From positions 1-64,000 of the forward strand of contig JAUNGB010000019.1 of NCBI GenBank assembly GCA_030524715.1: a stretch of DNA of 64,000 nucleotides, written 5' to 3'. Under the pieces are notes generated by a model. The model ran no database searches, was not told the origin of the DNA, and worked only from the letters and a program-made list of their open reading frames with translations. A program made the position numbers and the translations under genes. Of the stretch, positions 16,404-24,562 are shown one piece after another; within the stretch, counting starts at the first letter, position 1; the number at the start of each line of letters is the position of its first letter. The DNA is from Eubacteriales bacterium. GTDB taxonomy: Bacteria > Bacillota > Clostridia > Lachnospirales > Lachnospiraceae.

Positions 16404-17672
16404 ATGATTACAGAGCTTATTTCCGTTGGAACGGAAATTCTTTTAGGAAATATCGTAAATACAAACAGCGCTTATCTCTCAGAGAAATGCGCCCAATTAG
16501 GCTTGTCTGTTTATTATCAGACTGTAGTAGGAGATAATGAGGAGCGTATGAAGGAAACGATCCGTACGGCGCTTGGCCGTTCTGACATCGTTATTCTCAC
16601 AGGCGGGCTTGGGCCTACGGAGGACGACCTGACAAAAGAAGTAACAGCCCAGGTCATGGGAATGCCTCTGGTGGAGGATCCTCACAGCAAAGAGCTTCTG
16701 GAGGCTTATATGCAGCAGTACAAGGACAATCATTCCCAGCGCCGTATCACCGCCAATAATTATAAGCAGGCGCTGGTTCCACAGGGCGCGCTGGTTCTGG
16801 ACAACCATAACGGAACTGCGCCCGGACTCATCATGGAAAAAAACGGTAAGATTGCCATTCTTTTACCGGGGCCTCCCATTGAGATGAAGCCCATGTTCGA
16901 GGAGGAAGTTTTTCCATATCTCCGAAAAAAACAGCCGGAAATCATTTATTCCCAGATGGTAAAGATCTGCGGTATCGGAGAAAGCCAGGTTGCGGAAGAG
17001 ATTCAGGATCTTATCGAAAAACAGGAAAATCCCACCATTGCGCCTTACGCCAAAACAGGAGAGGTTCATCTGCGGATTACCGCCAAAGGTGAAAACGAAA
17101 AAGAATGCCGTAAGATGATCAAACCGGTAGTACGGGAATTAAAGGAACGCTTCGGCAAAAATATTTTTGCCACAGACGAGAAGAAAACTCTGGAAGAGGC
17201 TGTTGTAGATATGCTGAAGGATCAGGGGCTGACTCTTTCCCTGGCGGAATCCTGTACGGGCGGAGCGATCGCCTCCCGAATTGTCAGCGTGCCGGGAGCT
17301 TCGGAGGTTTTTACCCACGGCTTTGTAACTTACAGTAACCGCGCTAAAAGAAAATGTCTGGGAGTGAAAAAATCCACTCTGAAGGTTTTCGGTGCTGTTT
17401 CAGAAAAATGTGCAAAGGAAATGGCCAAAGGCGGCTGTTTTGCCGCTAAAACAGACATCTGCCTGTCTGTAACAGGACTTGCAGGCCCCGATGGCGGAAC
17501 CGAGGAAACGCCTGTAGGAACCGTATTTATGGGCTGCTGCTATAATGACAAGGTGATCACCCATGAATTTCATTTTACAGGAAACCGTGCAAAGATCCGG
17601 GAACAGGCTGCGGCCCATGCGCTGGCCATGCTCCGGGAATGTATGATGGAGGGAATCGTCAAGAAATCATAA
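16404..17672 (+). CDS. cinA: CinA, nicotinamide-nucleotide amidase / damage-inducible protein
   Basis: 422 residues with both CinA parts. The MoCF-like N-terminal domain reads TELISVGTEILLGNIVNTNS, VILTGGLGPTEDDLTKE and ILLPGPPIEMKPM. The C-terminal amidase domain has SLAESCTGGAIASRI, VTYSNRAKRKCLGV, SVTGLAGPDGGTEETPVGTV. The C-terminal domain deamidates NMN in pyridine-nucleotide salvage, while the other domain is linked to ADP-ribose pyrophosphatase activity. Last gene of the run. In many Firmicutes recA follows, but here a terminator and an AraC gene follow instead. Confidence 0.95.
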   Translation: MITELISVGTEILLGNIVNTNSAYLSEKCAQLGLSVYYQTVVGDNEERMKETIRTALGRSDIVILTGGLGPTEDDLTKEVTAQVMGMPLVEDPHSKELLEAYMQQYKDNHSQRRITANNYKQALVPQGALVLDNHNGTAPGLIMEKNGKIAILLPGPPIEMKPMFEEEVFPYLRKKQPEIIYSQMVKICGIGESQVAEEIQDLIEKQENPTIAPYAKTGEVHLRITAKGENEKECRKMIKPVVRELKERFGKNIFATDEKKTLEEAVVDMLKDQGLTLSLAESCTGGAIASRIVSVPGASEVFTHGFVTYSNRAKRKCLGVKKSTLKVFGAVSEKCAKEMAKGGCFAAKTDICLSVTGLAGPDGGTEETPVGTVFMGCCYNDKVITHEFHFTGNRAKIREQAAAHALAMLRECMMEGIVKKS

Positions 17673-17700
17673 CCTCCGCAATCTTTGAAATGAAAATACA

Positions 17701-17745
17701 GGGCGGGAATCTGAAAGAATCAGATTCCCGCCCCTTTACTTTACT
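17701..17745. terminator. Strong bidirectional terminator after cinA
   Basis: GGGCGGGAATCTGA (17701-17714), loop AAGAA, perfect complement 17720-17733, then CTTTACTTTACT. Shared with the convergent AraC gene. Confidence 0.9.
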
Positions 17746-18623
17746 GTACTCTTCCTATATTCCGTCGGCGTACATCCGTACTCCCGCAAAAATATTCGTG
17801 AAAAATAGCTCAGATGATTAAAACCGCAGGATACGGCAATCTGCGCGATACTGGACTGTGTATTTGCCAACAGATATCTGCTGACCTCCAGTCGGTATCT
17901 GTTGGCAAAATCAATAGGCGACTGCTGAAGATAGCGTTTAAAAATGATGCAGCATTTGCTGCGGCTTATATTTCCTGAAGCGGCGATCTCGTCAAGTGTT
18001 AATGTTTCCTGATAATGGGCATAGATATAAGAAACCATTTTTTTCTGCAGCGCCAGATCGCTGATATCGTATACGTTTTCATTTTCCAGTATGGATCTGT
18101 GCTGCCGGAAAAGGATGCGCCATAGGAGATAAAGGGCGCTTACAGCTTCCAGCTCATAAGCATCCCCGTTTTCTTTTTTCAGGAAAAGTATGCGTTTTAT
18201 CAGCTCCTGTACCTGATGATAGTTTTCTGAACACTCCGTATAGTAGAAATATTCGATATTTTTATTTTCAATAAACGGCGTGACATAGTTTTTGTATATA
18301 TTCGGATTTGCATTTAAAAGCCCGGGGTGAAAAAGAATACAGATAAATTTACACTCATGGCGAAAATGGGAATAACCATAGTGAAGCTGTTTTGAATTCA
18401 CTATTATGCAATCCCCCTCTTTCATCAGGATACTTCGGCCATTTATGTGATAATTCATTTCACCCTCTGTAATATATATCAATTCAATATCCTCATGCCA
18501 ATGGCAGAGGGCTTTCATATCCGGATAGTCTGATAAAATTCCGGTCCGGATGTAAAGCGGAATGTCCGGGTTGTCATAGTGGACAATCTCCGAGGCGTCC
18601 TGCATGACGTCTGTGTCTATCAT
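17736..18623 (-). CDS. AraC-family transcriptional regulator with cupin-type sensor
   Basis: 295 residues from the ATG at 18623, which has AGGAGGG upstream. The in-frame ATG at 18662 has none. The N-terminal part (residues about 20-110) resembles a cupin: CHWHEDIELIYITEGEMNYH, ILMKEGDCIIVNSKQLHYGY. The C-terminal 100 residues hold the double helix-turn-helix: LTLDEIAASGNISRSKCCII and IAQIAVSCGFNHLSYFSRIF, ending LREYGCTPTEYR. Probably senses a small molecule and controls the divergent MATE gene. That link is inference from position. Confidence 0.9.
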   Translation of the reverse strand: MIDTDVMQDASEIVHYDNPDIPLYIRTGILSDYPDMKALCHWHEDIELIYITEGEMNYHINGRSILMKEGDCIIVNSKQLHYGYSHFRHECKFICILFHPGLLNANPNIYKNYVTPFIENKNIEYFYYTECSENYHQVQELIKRILFLKKENGDAYELEAVSALYLLWRILFRQHRSILENENVYDISDLALQKKMVSYIYAHYQETLTLDEIAASGNISRSKCCIIFKRYLQQSPIDFANRYRLEVSRYLLANTQSSIAQIAVSCGFNHLSYFSRIFLREYGCTPTEYRKSTVK

Positions 18624-18739
18624 TCTTATACCCTCCTGAAATACGATTGTTACAAAAAACAAAGAAAAAAGTGCTAGATATCCGTTGTTTATTTTATTAT
18701 TATATCAATAAAAGAATAAACAGACAAGGAAGATATGGT

Positions 18740-20110
18740 ATGAAATATAACGAAAAAGTACAAAAAAACAGGGGATTTTATAAAAAACTGTTTTCATTGG
18801 TAATCCCTATCGCAATGCAGAATCTGATGTCTGCGATCGTTAGCGCGTCTGATGCCTTAATGCTGGGAATGCAGGGGCAGACGGCGCTTTCTGCAGTTTC
18901 ACTGGCAACGCAGGTGCAGTTTGTGCTGAATCTGTTTTTTGCGGCATTGACAATTGGAGCAACGGTTCTGGCAGCACAGTATTGGGGTAAAAAAGACATA
19001 AAATCCGTGGAACAGATATTGGCAATATCCCTTCGGGGTTCAGTCCTGATCTCAGTTCTGTTTTTTCTGGCAGCGGCTTTTTTCCCGGAGTTTCTTATGA
19101 GGATATTTACAAATGAGGCGGAGCTGATCGCTCCGGGAGCATCTTATCTGCGCATTGTAAGCGGCTCTTATCTTTGCATGGGCGTGTCGCAGATTTATCT
19201 GTGTATAATGAAAAACAGCGGCAGGACTCTGAGAAGCACAATTTATGGTTACTCCGCCGTCGTGATCAATCTGATATTGAATGCGGTTTTTATTTTTGGA
19301 CTGTGCGGTTTTCCTGTAATGGGAATCCGTGGGGCTGCCCTTGCAACATTGCTTGCAAGAATTGTGGAACTGATACTTGTCCTGTTTGAAAACCGGAAAA
19401 AGGAGGTGGTCCGTATCCGCCTGCAGTATCTGAAGAACCCAGGCCCTGTATTAAAAAAGGATTATACCTACTATACCTCCCCTGTTCTTGCCAATGAATT
19501 GGTGTGGGGATGCGGATTTACGATGTTTTCTGTGATCATGGGCCATCTGGGAAGTGATGCGGTTGCGGCAAATTCCATAGCGAATATCGTAAAAAATATA
19601 ATCGCCTGCTTTTGTCTTGGCATCGGTGCGGGAAGCGGGATTATTGTTGGAAATGAGCTTGGCGGAGGAAATCTGGAGAGGGCAAAGGAATACGGGCGGA
19701 AACTGTGCAGGATTGCGATTGTATCAGGAGCAGTGTCCGGAATTGTTCTTTTGGCTTTAAGCCCCGTGATTTTCCTGTTTGCCTCAAATTTAAGCATTCA
19801 GGCAAAAGAATATTTAAAAGTGATGCTGTATATATGCAGCTATTATCTGATCGGAAAATCAATCAACTCAACAGTTGTGGCAGGGATCTTTTGCGCCGGG
19901 GGAGACACAAAATTCGGGCTATGCTGTGATGCGGTAACTATGTGGATCATCATCATACCTGCAGGTGCTGTTGCAGCATTTGTGCTGAAGCTTCCGGTTC
20001 TGTGGGTATATTTCTGGCTCAATCTGGATGAATTTGTGAAACTGCCGGCAGTTTACCTGCATTATAAAAAATATAAATGGGTAAAAAACCTGACGGTAGA
20101 AAACAATTAA
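18740..20110 (+). CDS. MATE-family multidrug/organic cation exporter
   Basis: 456 residues from the ATG at 18740, with AAGGAAG 7 bases before it. An in-frame start at 18647 overlaps the promoter region. Twelve hydrophobic segments in two halves. Typical MATE strings are LFSLVIPIAMQNLMSAIVSA, SDALMLGMQGQTALSAVSLA, FCLGIGAGSGIIVGNELGGG (the second-half Q/G-rich motif) and LRIVSGSYLCMGVSQIYL. Exports drugs or metabolites using Na+ or H+. Divergent from the AraC regulator. Confidence 0.92.
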   Translation: MKYNEKVQKNRGFYKKLFSLVIPIAMQNLMSAIVSASDALMLGMQGQTALSAVSLATQVQFVLNLFFAALTIGATVLAAQYWGKKDIKSVEQILAISLRGSVLISVLFFLAAAFFPEFLMRIFTNEAELIAPGASYLRIVSGSYLCMGVSQIYLCIMKNSGRTLRSTIYGYSAVVINLILNAVFIFGLCGFPVMGIRGAALATLLARIVELILVLFENRKKEVVRIRLQYLKNPGPVLKKDYTYYTSPVLANELVWGCGFTMFSVIMGHLGSDAVAANSIANIVKNIIACFCLGIGAGSGIIVGNELGGGNLERAKEYGRKLCRIAIVSGAVSGIVLLALSPVIFLFASNLSIQAKEYLKVMLYICSYYLIGKSINSTVVAGIFCAGGDTKFGLCCDAVTMWIIIIPAGAVAAFVLKLPVLWVYFWLNLDEFVKLPAVYLHYKKYKWVKNLTVENN

Positions 20111-20145
20111 TTTCCATGACCCAAAACTTGCGGATGAGAGTATAG

Positions 20146-20171
20146 TTCAAGACTCGCGGGTGAGTCTTGAA
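20146..20171. repeat. Hairpin part of the dispersed palindrome family (copy D)
   Basis: TTCAAGACTC-GCGGGT-GAGTCTTGAA is a perfect 10-bp stem. It matches the terminal hairpin of the 86-bp repeats at 33461 and 63541, but the rest of that unit is missing here. Confidence 0.8.
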
Positions 20172-20234
20172 TGAATTTCATTGAGATTTTATTGAGAAGT
20201 GGTTGAGAAATTCATCTTTAATCTTAAAACCCGC

Positions 20235-20273
20235 TTGACAAACTATCAATTGATGATCATACTATCAATTGAT
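20235..20273 (+). promoter_or_regulatory. Promoter with twin palindromic operators
   Basis: -35 TTGACA (20235-20240). Palindrome ATCAATTGAT occurs at 20245-20254 and 20264-20273, a 19-base repeat ACTATCAATTGAT. The -10 is probably CATACT or TACTAT between them. Two identical sites on nearly the same helix face fit autoregulation by an antitoxin. The gene behind it encodes an antitoxin that has lost its DNA-binding half. Confidence 0.65.
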
Positions 20274-20289
20274 AAGGGGGCAAGAAAAA

Positions 20290-20571
20290 ATGGAGGCCAG
20301 CACATTATTAAGAAAGGTTTATATGAATTGTCCTTTATGTGACAAGATACATGAAGTTGAAGAAAGGAAACGTGTTACATCAATTATATTAAAAGGTGAA
20401 GAAGTAACCTACGAGGAGAGGTTTTATTTTTGTGCCAATGCGGACGAAGATGAAAATGAATTTGAAACAGGGGCTATGACTAATGAAAATCTCTTAAATG
20501 CCAGAAATTCATACCGTATTAAGAAGGGCTTGCTTACATCTTCTGAGATCGTCGAGGTAAGAGAAAGCTAA
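20290..20571 (+). pseudogene. Truncated MqsA-like antitoxin (zinc-finger half only)
   Basis: 93 residues from the ATG at 20290 (GGGGG upstream). Contains a CxxC zinc-finger start YMNCPLCDKIHEVEERKR, then EVTYEERFYFCANADEDE, then NARNSYRIKKGLLTSSEIVE and a stop after VRES. In full-length members (MqsA/YgiT type, also SocA/Panacea-linked antitoxins) the segment GLLTSxEIxxIRE leads straight into a helix-turn-helix. Here the chain ends at exactly that joint, so the DNA-binding part is missing. Family placement is from remembered consensus. It could be a short functional variant, but truncation is likelier given the decayed neighbours. No toxin gene is adjacent. Confidence 0.6.
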
Positions 20572-20633
20572 TAAGGCTACCGCAATCCCGCTGGTTTTAG
20601 ACAATGGATATCACTGAAAGAGAGGTATTGTTT

Positions 20634-21113
20634 ATGGAACGGAAAATTTTGCTGCTCGGCGATCCACAGCTCTATGAGATTTCCGAAAAAGTGACATGGG
20701 AAGAACTGGATGAGCTTCGCCCTGTTTTCACGGATATGTTTGACTGCATTAAAGGGATTCGTCGGGATTACGGTTTCGGAAGGGCGATCGCGGCCCCGCA
20801 GATCGGGGTAATGAAACGCCTTATATGTATTCTCACGGATAAGCCTTATGTGATCATTAACCCTGAAATTGAGTTTGTCGGAGATGAAATGATGGAACTA
20901 ATGGATGATTGTATGTCGTTCCCAAAGCTGCTTGTACGCGTACGGCGATATCGCCATTGCATATTACGCTATTTGGATGAGAACTGGGAACCGCAGGAAA
21001 TGTGGATGGATGATGATATGTCCGAACTGATTCAGCATGAGTACGACCATCTTGATGGCATTCTTGCGACTATGCGTGCAATCGACAATAAGTCTTTTGT
21101 GATGAGGGAGTAG
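20634..21113 (+). CDS. def: Peptide deformylase, divergent copy
   Basis: 159 residues from the ATG at 20634 (GAGAGG upstream). Removes the formyl group from nascent proteins. The three motifs are present but drifted: GRAIAAPQIG for GxGxAAPQ, DDCMSFP for EGCLS (the metal cysteine is kept), and QHEYDHLDG for the HExxH zinc site. The C-terminus is short. This is a secondary, type III-like deformylase rather than the main housekeeping copy, which would be expected elsewhere. DUF1810 gene starts 2 bases after its stop. Confidence 0.85.
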   Translation: MERKILLLGDPQLYEISEKVTWEELDELRPVFTDMFDCIKGIRRDYGFGRAIAAPQIGVMKRLICILTDKPYVIINPEIEFVGDEMMELMDDCMSFPKLLVRVRRYRHCILRYLDENWEPQEMWMDDDMSELIQHEYDHLDGILATMRAIDNKSFVMRE

Positions 21114-21115
21114 AA

Positions 21116-21559
21116 ATGAATAATAATTTGGAACGATTTTTAGCTGCACAGCAGACATATTACCGGACTGCCTTGCTAGAGATAAAAGCAGGGCAGAAGC
21201 GCAGCCACTGGATGTGGTTTATTTTTCCGCAGATTGCGGGACTTGGCTACAGTGAAACTGCCCGATATTATGCCATTAAGGATATGGATGAAGCGAAAGC
21301 ATATATGGAAAATGATACGCTTGGACACAATCTCATAGAGATATCGGAGGCACTGCTGGAAGTAAAGTCCGATAATGCGGAAAAAGTAATGGGCTGGCCG
21401 GATAACCTGAAACTGAAATCTTCCATGACTTTGTTTGCTCTGGCAAAACCGGAATGTGAAGTATTTCAGAAGGTGCTGGACAAGTTCTTCCACGGGGAAC
21501 GGGATCGGAAAACAGTAGAGATCCTATCGGGAAAAGATTCATCCAATATTTATACCTGA
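21116..21559 (+). CDS. DUF1810 family protein, C-terminus altered
   Basis: 147 residues. Strong family match: NLERFLAAQQTYYRTALLEI, SHWMWFIFPQIAGLGYSETA, LKSSMTLFALAKPECEVFQK, VLDKFFHGERDRKTVEIL. DUF1810 has no firm function. The last residues (SGKDSSNIYT) run into DNA that, in another frame, encodes the tail of a methyltransferase, so the natural end of this gene seems to have been replaced by a deletion join. The core domain is complete and the protein may still fold. Confidence 0.85.
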   Translation: MNNNLERFLAAQQTYYRTALLEIKAGQKRSHWMWFIFPQIAGLGYSETARYYAIKDMDEAKAYMENDTLGHNLIEISEALLEVKSDNAEKVMGWPDNLKLKSSMTLFALAKPECEVFQKVLDKFFHGERDRKTVEILSGKDSSNIYT

Positions 21560-21797
21560 TTGCTACAAAGAAAAATTTGAACTTATTTATCATGAGGAAT
21601 ATCCGTTGGAGGTGCACTTTACCCGTGAGAGCTGGAATGGCAGAATGAAAGCCTGCCGGGGCATTGGCGCTTCTCTTACAGAGCAGGAAGTTTCTGCATG
21701 GGAACAAGAGCATACAAAATTACTTGCTGAAATTGCTCCTGCGGAGTTTAATGTTTTACATTACGGTGCCATTGCTGAACTGAAAGTGAACAAATGA
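21537..21797 (+). pseudogene. C-terminal remnant of a class I SAM-dependent methyltransferase
   Basis: In the frame of codons starting at 21537 the DNA reads IHPIFIPDCYKEKFELIYHE then EYPLEVHFTRESWNGRMKAC and RGIGASLTEQEVSAWEQEH, ending VLHYGAIAELKVNK. The FTRESWxGRMKACRGIGAS block is typical of the C-terminus of small SAM methyltransferases. The SAM-binding N-terminal part is absent, and the frame enters directly from inside the DUF1810 gene. This is a clear deletion remnant followed by its original terminator. Confidence 0.75.
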
Positions 21798-21804
21798 TAA
21801 AATG

Positions 21805-21850
21805 GCGGCTTGAGAACAGAAAATTCTGTTTTCAAGCCGCTTGGTTTTCG
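21805..21850 (+). terminator. Terminator behind the methyltransferase remnant
   Basis: GCGGCTTGA-GAACAGAA pairs with TTCTGTTT-TCAAGCCGC (21805-21840) and a T-rich run follows. Confidence 0.85.
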
Positions 21851-21967
21851 GTGGATTTTGCTGTAATGTCGTTGCAGAGTTATCCATACTACAAAAGGAA
21901 AATAAATAACACTATTTGGAAAAAATGAGCTGTTATGCTTGATTTTTTTCTAATTACAACTCTGATA

Positions 21968-22011
21968 TTGTATCATAACTTAAAATGAGTTATAATACAG
22001 AAAAAAGTTAT
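21968..22011 (+). promoter_or_regulatory. Autoregulated promoter of the AbiE-like pair
   Basis: -35 TTGTAT (21968-21973), 17-base spacer, -10 TATAAT (21991-21996). The spacer carries the inverted repeat ATAACT-N7-AGTTAT (21975-21993), and a third AGTTAT lies at 22006-22011. AbiE-type antitoxins repress their own promoters through such repeats. Confidence 0.65.
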
Positions 22012-22027
22012 AAATGGAGGTGATAAG

Positions 22028-22987
22028 ATGGAATACCTCAAGCAGGTCCTAGGAATTGAAGTGCTTTACGAAAATACAGTCTTAGAGCATTTGCCAAACT
22101 TTATCAGTACAAGATACGCTTTGCAGAGGGTATCTCTAAATGGGCAGAAAGCTGTTTTTGTGTATCCTAAAACTGAATTGGAGCAGGTGAAAATATTAAA
22201 AAAGCATTTGGAACGGGTGCAAAAGAGCGCAGATTGCTCTGTGATACTGGTGCTGGAAAAGATCACTGCACGGCAGAAACAGTATCTGATTCGAGAAAAA
22301 ATAGCATTTATTGTAGAAGAAAAGCAAATATATCTGCCTTTCATGGCAGTATATTTGCAAGAACGCTGTAATGCAGAAAAGAACAATCGAGAGGGAATCC
22401 TGCCATCAGCTCAGATGCTCTTACTTCATTTTATTTATGAGGGAGCAAGGGAACTATCAACAAGTCAGGCAGCAAAAGATTTAGATTTGACACCAACATC
22501 TATTTCCAGGGCATCCAAACAGCTTGAAGAAAAGGGGCTTTTGAAAGCAAGAAAAGTTGGAGTGCAGAAGATATTATTTTCGGATGATTCGCCAGAAGAT
22601 CTGTTTCATAGAGCAGGTAAGATTTTACTCAGTCCGGTGAAAAGAACTGTCTATGTTCCCGAAGAGAGAATAGGGACAAAATTGCTGGAAAGCGGCTATT
22701 CTGCACTGGCAGAGTATTCGATGCTCAATGCCCCAAGAGTTCGCTGTTGTGCTTCGGAAAAAATATCCCAGTGGAATAGCTTCATGACAAATGACTTACA
22801 GGATTCACATTCGCAAGTGGAAGTTGAAATGTGGAGATATGACCCGCGAAAATTATCAAAGGCAAAAATGGTCGATGAGCTTTCTCTGGCATTGTCGCTC
22901 AAGGAAGATGCAGATGAACGGGTAGAAGAAGCAGTGGAGGAAATGTTAAATAATCTGTGGAGGAAAATAGATGGTAACAGGAATTGA
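22028..22987 (+). CDS. AbiEi-like antitoxin / winged-helix regulator
   Basis: 319 residues, GGAGGTG upstream. N-terminal half of unknown fold (EYLKQVLGIEVLYENTVLEH...). A MarR-like winged helix lies at about residues 135-185 (MLLLHFIYEGARELSTSQAA, DLDLTPTSISRASKQLEEKG, LLKARKVG). The C-terminal half ends in an acidic helix. The gene overlaps the next one by 17 bases, and that one is a nucleotidyltransferase of AbiEii type. This is the layout of type IV toxin-antitoxin pairs that abort phage infection. Here the toxin is broken, so the protein may survive only as a regulator. Confidence 0.75.
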   Translation: MEYLKQVLGIEVLYENTVLEHLPNFISTRYALQRVSLNGQKAVFVYPKTELEQVKILKKHLERVQKSADCSVILVLEKITARQKQYLIREKIAFIVEEKQIYLPFMAVYLQERCNAEKNNREGILPSAQMLLLHFIYEGARELSTSQAAKDLDLTPTSISRASKQLEEKGLLKARKVGVQKILFSDDSPEDLFHRAGKILLSPVKRTVYVPEERIGTKLLESGYSALAEYSMLNAPRVRCCASEKISQWNSFMTNDLQDSHSQVEVEMWRYDPRKLSKAKMVDELSLALSLKEDADERVEEAVEEMLNNLWRKIDGNRN

Positions 22988-23568
22988 AAGCTTTAAGGAA
23001 TGGTTCAAGGGTAACGAAAGCCAGTATGCAATTATTGGGGGAACGGCATGTGACATTCTGATGACAGAAGAGGGTCTGGATTTCCGTGCAACAAAAGATA
23101 TTGACCTTGTTCTGATTATTGAAGCAGTGGATATGGCATTTGGAAGAAAGTTATGGGAATATGTAAAGCATGCAGGATATATCGAGCTTATCGGCAATCC
23201 TTCTGGACGATGACTACTATGAGTTTCTGAAACAGGGGAAAGTGACCATTGATGGCGTGACTGTTTTGGATGCTGCATATTTGATTCCGTTTAAGGCAAA
23301 GGCGTGGATGGATTTGACGGAGCGCAAAGCATCAGGGGAACACATTGACAGCAAAAATATCAAAAAGCATAAAAATGATGTTTTTCGGTTGACTGAACTA
23401 ATTGATCCTATGGTCAAGGTCGTGGCTCCCAGAAGGGTTTATGTGGATATACAGGAATTTGTTGATCGGATGAAAGACGAGCCGATTGATATTAAGAAGT
23501 TGGGGATTATAGGAAGAACAAAAGATCAGATTCTTCAGGAAGTAGGAGAATTGTATGTGTTACTATGA
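22971..23568 (+). pseudogene. AbiEii-like nucleotidyltransferase toxin, disrupted by internal deletion
   Basis: The first frame starts at 22971 and has the nucleotidyltransferase core: YAIIGGTACDILMTEEGLDF then RATKDIDLVLIIE (GG...DxD), running to WEYVKHAGYIEL, then stops at 23213. The second frame, from about 23170, reads DISSLSAILLDDDYYEFLKQ, VLDAAYLIPFKAKAWMDLTE, KHKNDVFRLTELI, to the stop at 23568. In intact relatives some 50-60 residues separate these two blocks. Here they are fused at a short GGATAT-like join in different frames. The toxin should be inactive. A frameshifted product is possible but would lack the middle region. Confidence 0.75.
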
Positions 23569-23640
23569 TTTTGGAATTTCTGGTGTAAGAATACTGGGTT
23601 GTAGGGAAGTGATATGACATAGAAAAAAATATAAAATTTT

Positions 23641-23678
23641 AAAGCAAGGGGCGGCGGCAAGCCGCCGCTCCTTGCTTT
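23641..23678. terminator. Long GC-rich terminator
   Basis: AAAGCAAGG-GGCGGCGGC pairs with GCCGCCG-CTCCTTGCTTT. On the minus strand it is followed by TTAAAATTTTAT. It ends the two minus-strand genes upstream of it and also shields the toxin remnant. Confidence 0.85.
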
Positions 23679-23949
23679 ACCGTATCATACGCATCAGATT
23701 TACAACCCGGTCCAGTTTGGCTGCTTCCTGTGGGGATTTTCCCATTTTCAGGACCTCTATGACAGCGGAAATTTCATTGGACGAAAAATTCAGTCCGTTG
23801 TTTTTTCCCTGGGCGGCAGCGTTCATGAGAAACGGGAGAAGATCATTGGCGCTTTTGGTATTTCCCTGCTCTGCAAGGCTCTGGAGCATATCCAGCTTGG
23901 ATTTGTCAACATTCTGCAACTTGGGGTTATTTTTCCAGTCTTCATTCAT
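23677..23949 (-). CDS. Small helical protein of unknown function (paired with the next gene)
   Basis: 90 residues from the ATG at 23949 (AAGG about 8 bases upstream). An alternative start at 24033 would add a basic 28-residue leader and overlap the upstream stop. Sequence: MNEDWKNNPKLQNVDKSKLD, MLQSLAEQGNTKSANDLLPF, then GLNFSSNEISAVIEVLKMGK and DRVVNLMRMI. No cysteines, no membrane segment, no known motif. Co-directional with the 24020-24355 gene, which shares the ending style (...D.MVNIM.MVQMI), so the two may be distant paralogues. Not recognised. Confidence 0.65.
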   Translation of the reverse strand: MNEDWKNNPKLQNVDKSKLDMLQSLAEQGNTKSANDLLPFLMNAAAQGKNNGLNFSSNEISAVIEVLKMGKSPQEAAKLDRVVNLMRMIR

Positions 23950-24019
23950 AGCCTTTACCTTATTTCCTTTCTTATTTCTATTATTTCTTATATTTTTTCC
24001 TTTCCTGTGTTGCGGTTGG

Positions 24020-24355
24020 TCACGGGGTTTCATTCATTACCTTGATCATCTGTACCATTGCCATGATATTTACCATCTGGTCGAGCTTCTGTCTGGTTTC
24101 GCCATAGCTGAAGCTTCGGATGTCGTCAAGCATTTCCATGGGATCCGTATTTTCGGCGGCACAGACGCGTACACTTTGATTTGCCGGTGAAAAGAGAGCC
24201 AGAGCATTGGAAAGCTCCTGAAATTTCGTAAATACAGAAACAATCTGCTGTCCGGCAGGAGGCAGATAGGGAACCGCCGCTTTAAGCATCTGAGCCTGGT
24301 CGTTGCTTACCATCTGATCTAAAGTCGTTTGGGAAATATTATGATTAGAAGCCAT
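24020..24355 (-). CDS. Small helical protein of unknown function
   Basis: 111 residues from the ATG at 24355. The ATG at 24364 touches the AAGGA site, whereas 24355 is 9 bases away. Reads MASNHNISQTTLDQMVSNDQ, AQMLKAAVPYLPPAGQQIVS, VFTKFQELSNALALFSPAN, ending QKLDQMVNIMAMVQMIKVMN. Contains the phrase TLDQMVSNDQAQMLKAAVPYL with a Pro-Pro turn, repeated in looser form in the gene behind it. The neighbouring Gly/Cys-rich and cell-wall hydrolase genes hint at a sporulation or surface context. That is only context. Confidence 0.7.
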   Translation of the reverse strand: MASNHNISQTTLDQMVSNDQAQMLKAAVPYLPPAGQQIVSVFTKFQELSNALALFSPANQSVRVCAAENTDPMEMLDDIRSFSYGETRQKLDQMVNIMAMVQMIKVMNETP

Positions 24356-24429
24356 ATTTTTCATTCCTTTTTAAGCATATGCTTTTTATTATTAAAGTAT
24401 GACGCAGCAGTCCTTTCTGACATATGATA

Positions 24430-24442
24430 TGGTATGATACCA
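24430..24442. promoter_or_regulatory. 13-bp palindrome in divergent region
   Basis: TGGTATGATACCA is a perfect palindrome around a central G. It lies 66 bases upstream of the minus-strand gene (ATG at 24364/24355) and upstream of the 44-residue gene at 24563. Candidate operator. Confidence 0.4.
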
Positions 24443-24450
24443 GTGTCAAA

Positions 24451-24505
24451 ATATCAAATGTGCAGGGATTCTGTTTAGAATTATGCTACTCTAGAGCGTC
24501 TTGAA
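24451..24505 (+). repeat. Degenerate copy C of the dispersed palindrome family
   Basis: ATATCAAATGTGCAGGGATT, then CTGTTTAGAATTATG, matches the first 35 bases of the 86-bp unit at 33461 with four mismatches. It then diverges into CTAGAGCGTCTTGAA, a form of the other recurrent motif. Confidence 0.75.
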
Positions 24506-24562
24506 TCTCTGGCATCTTCATTATGGTATGTGAAAAATTTAAGAAGGGAGACAGTCACGTAA

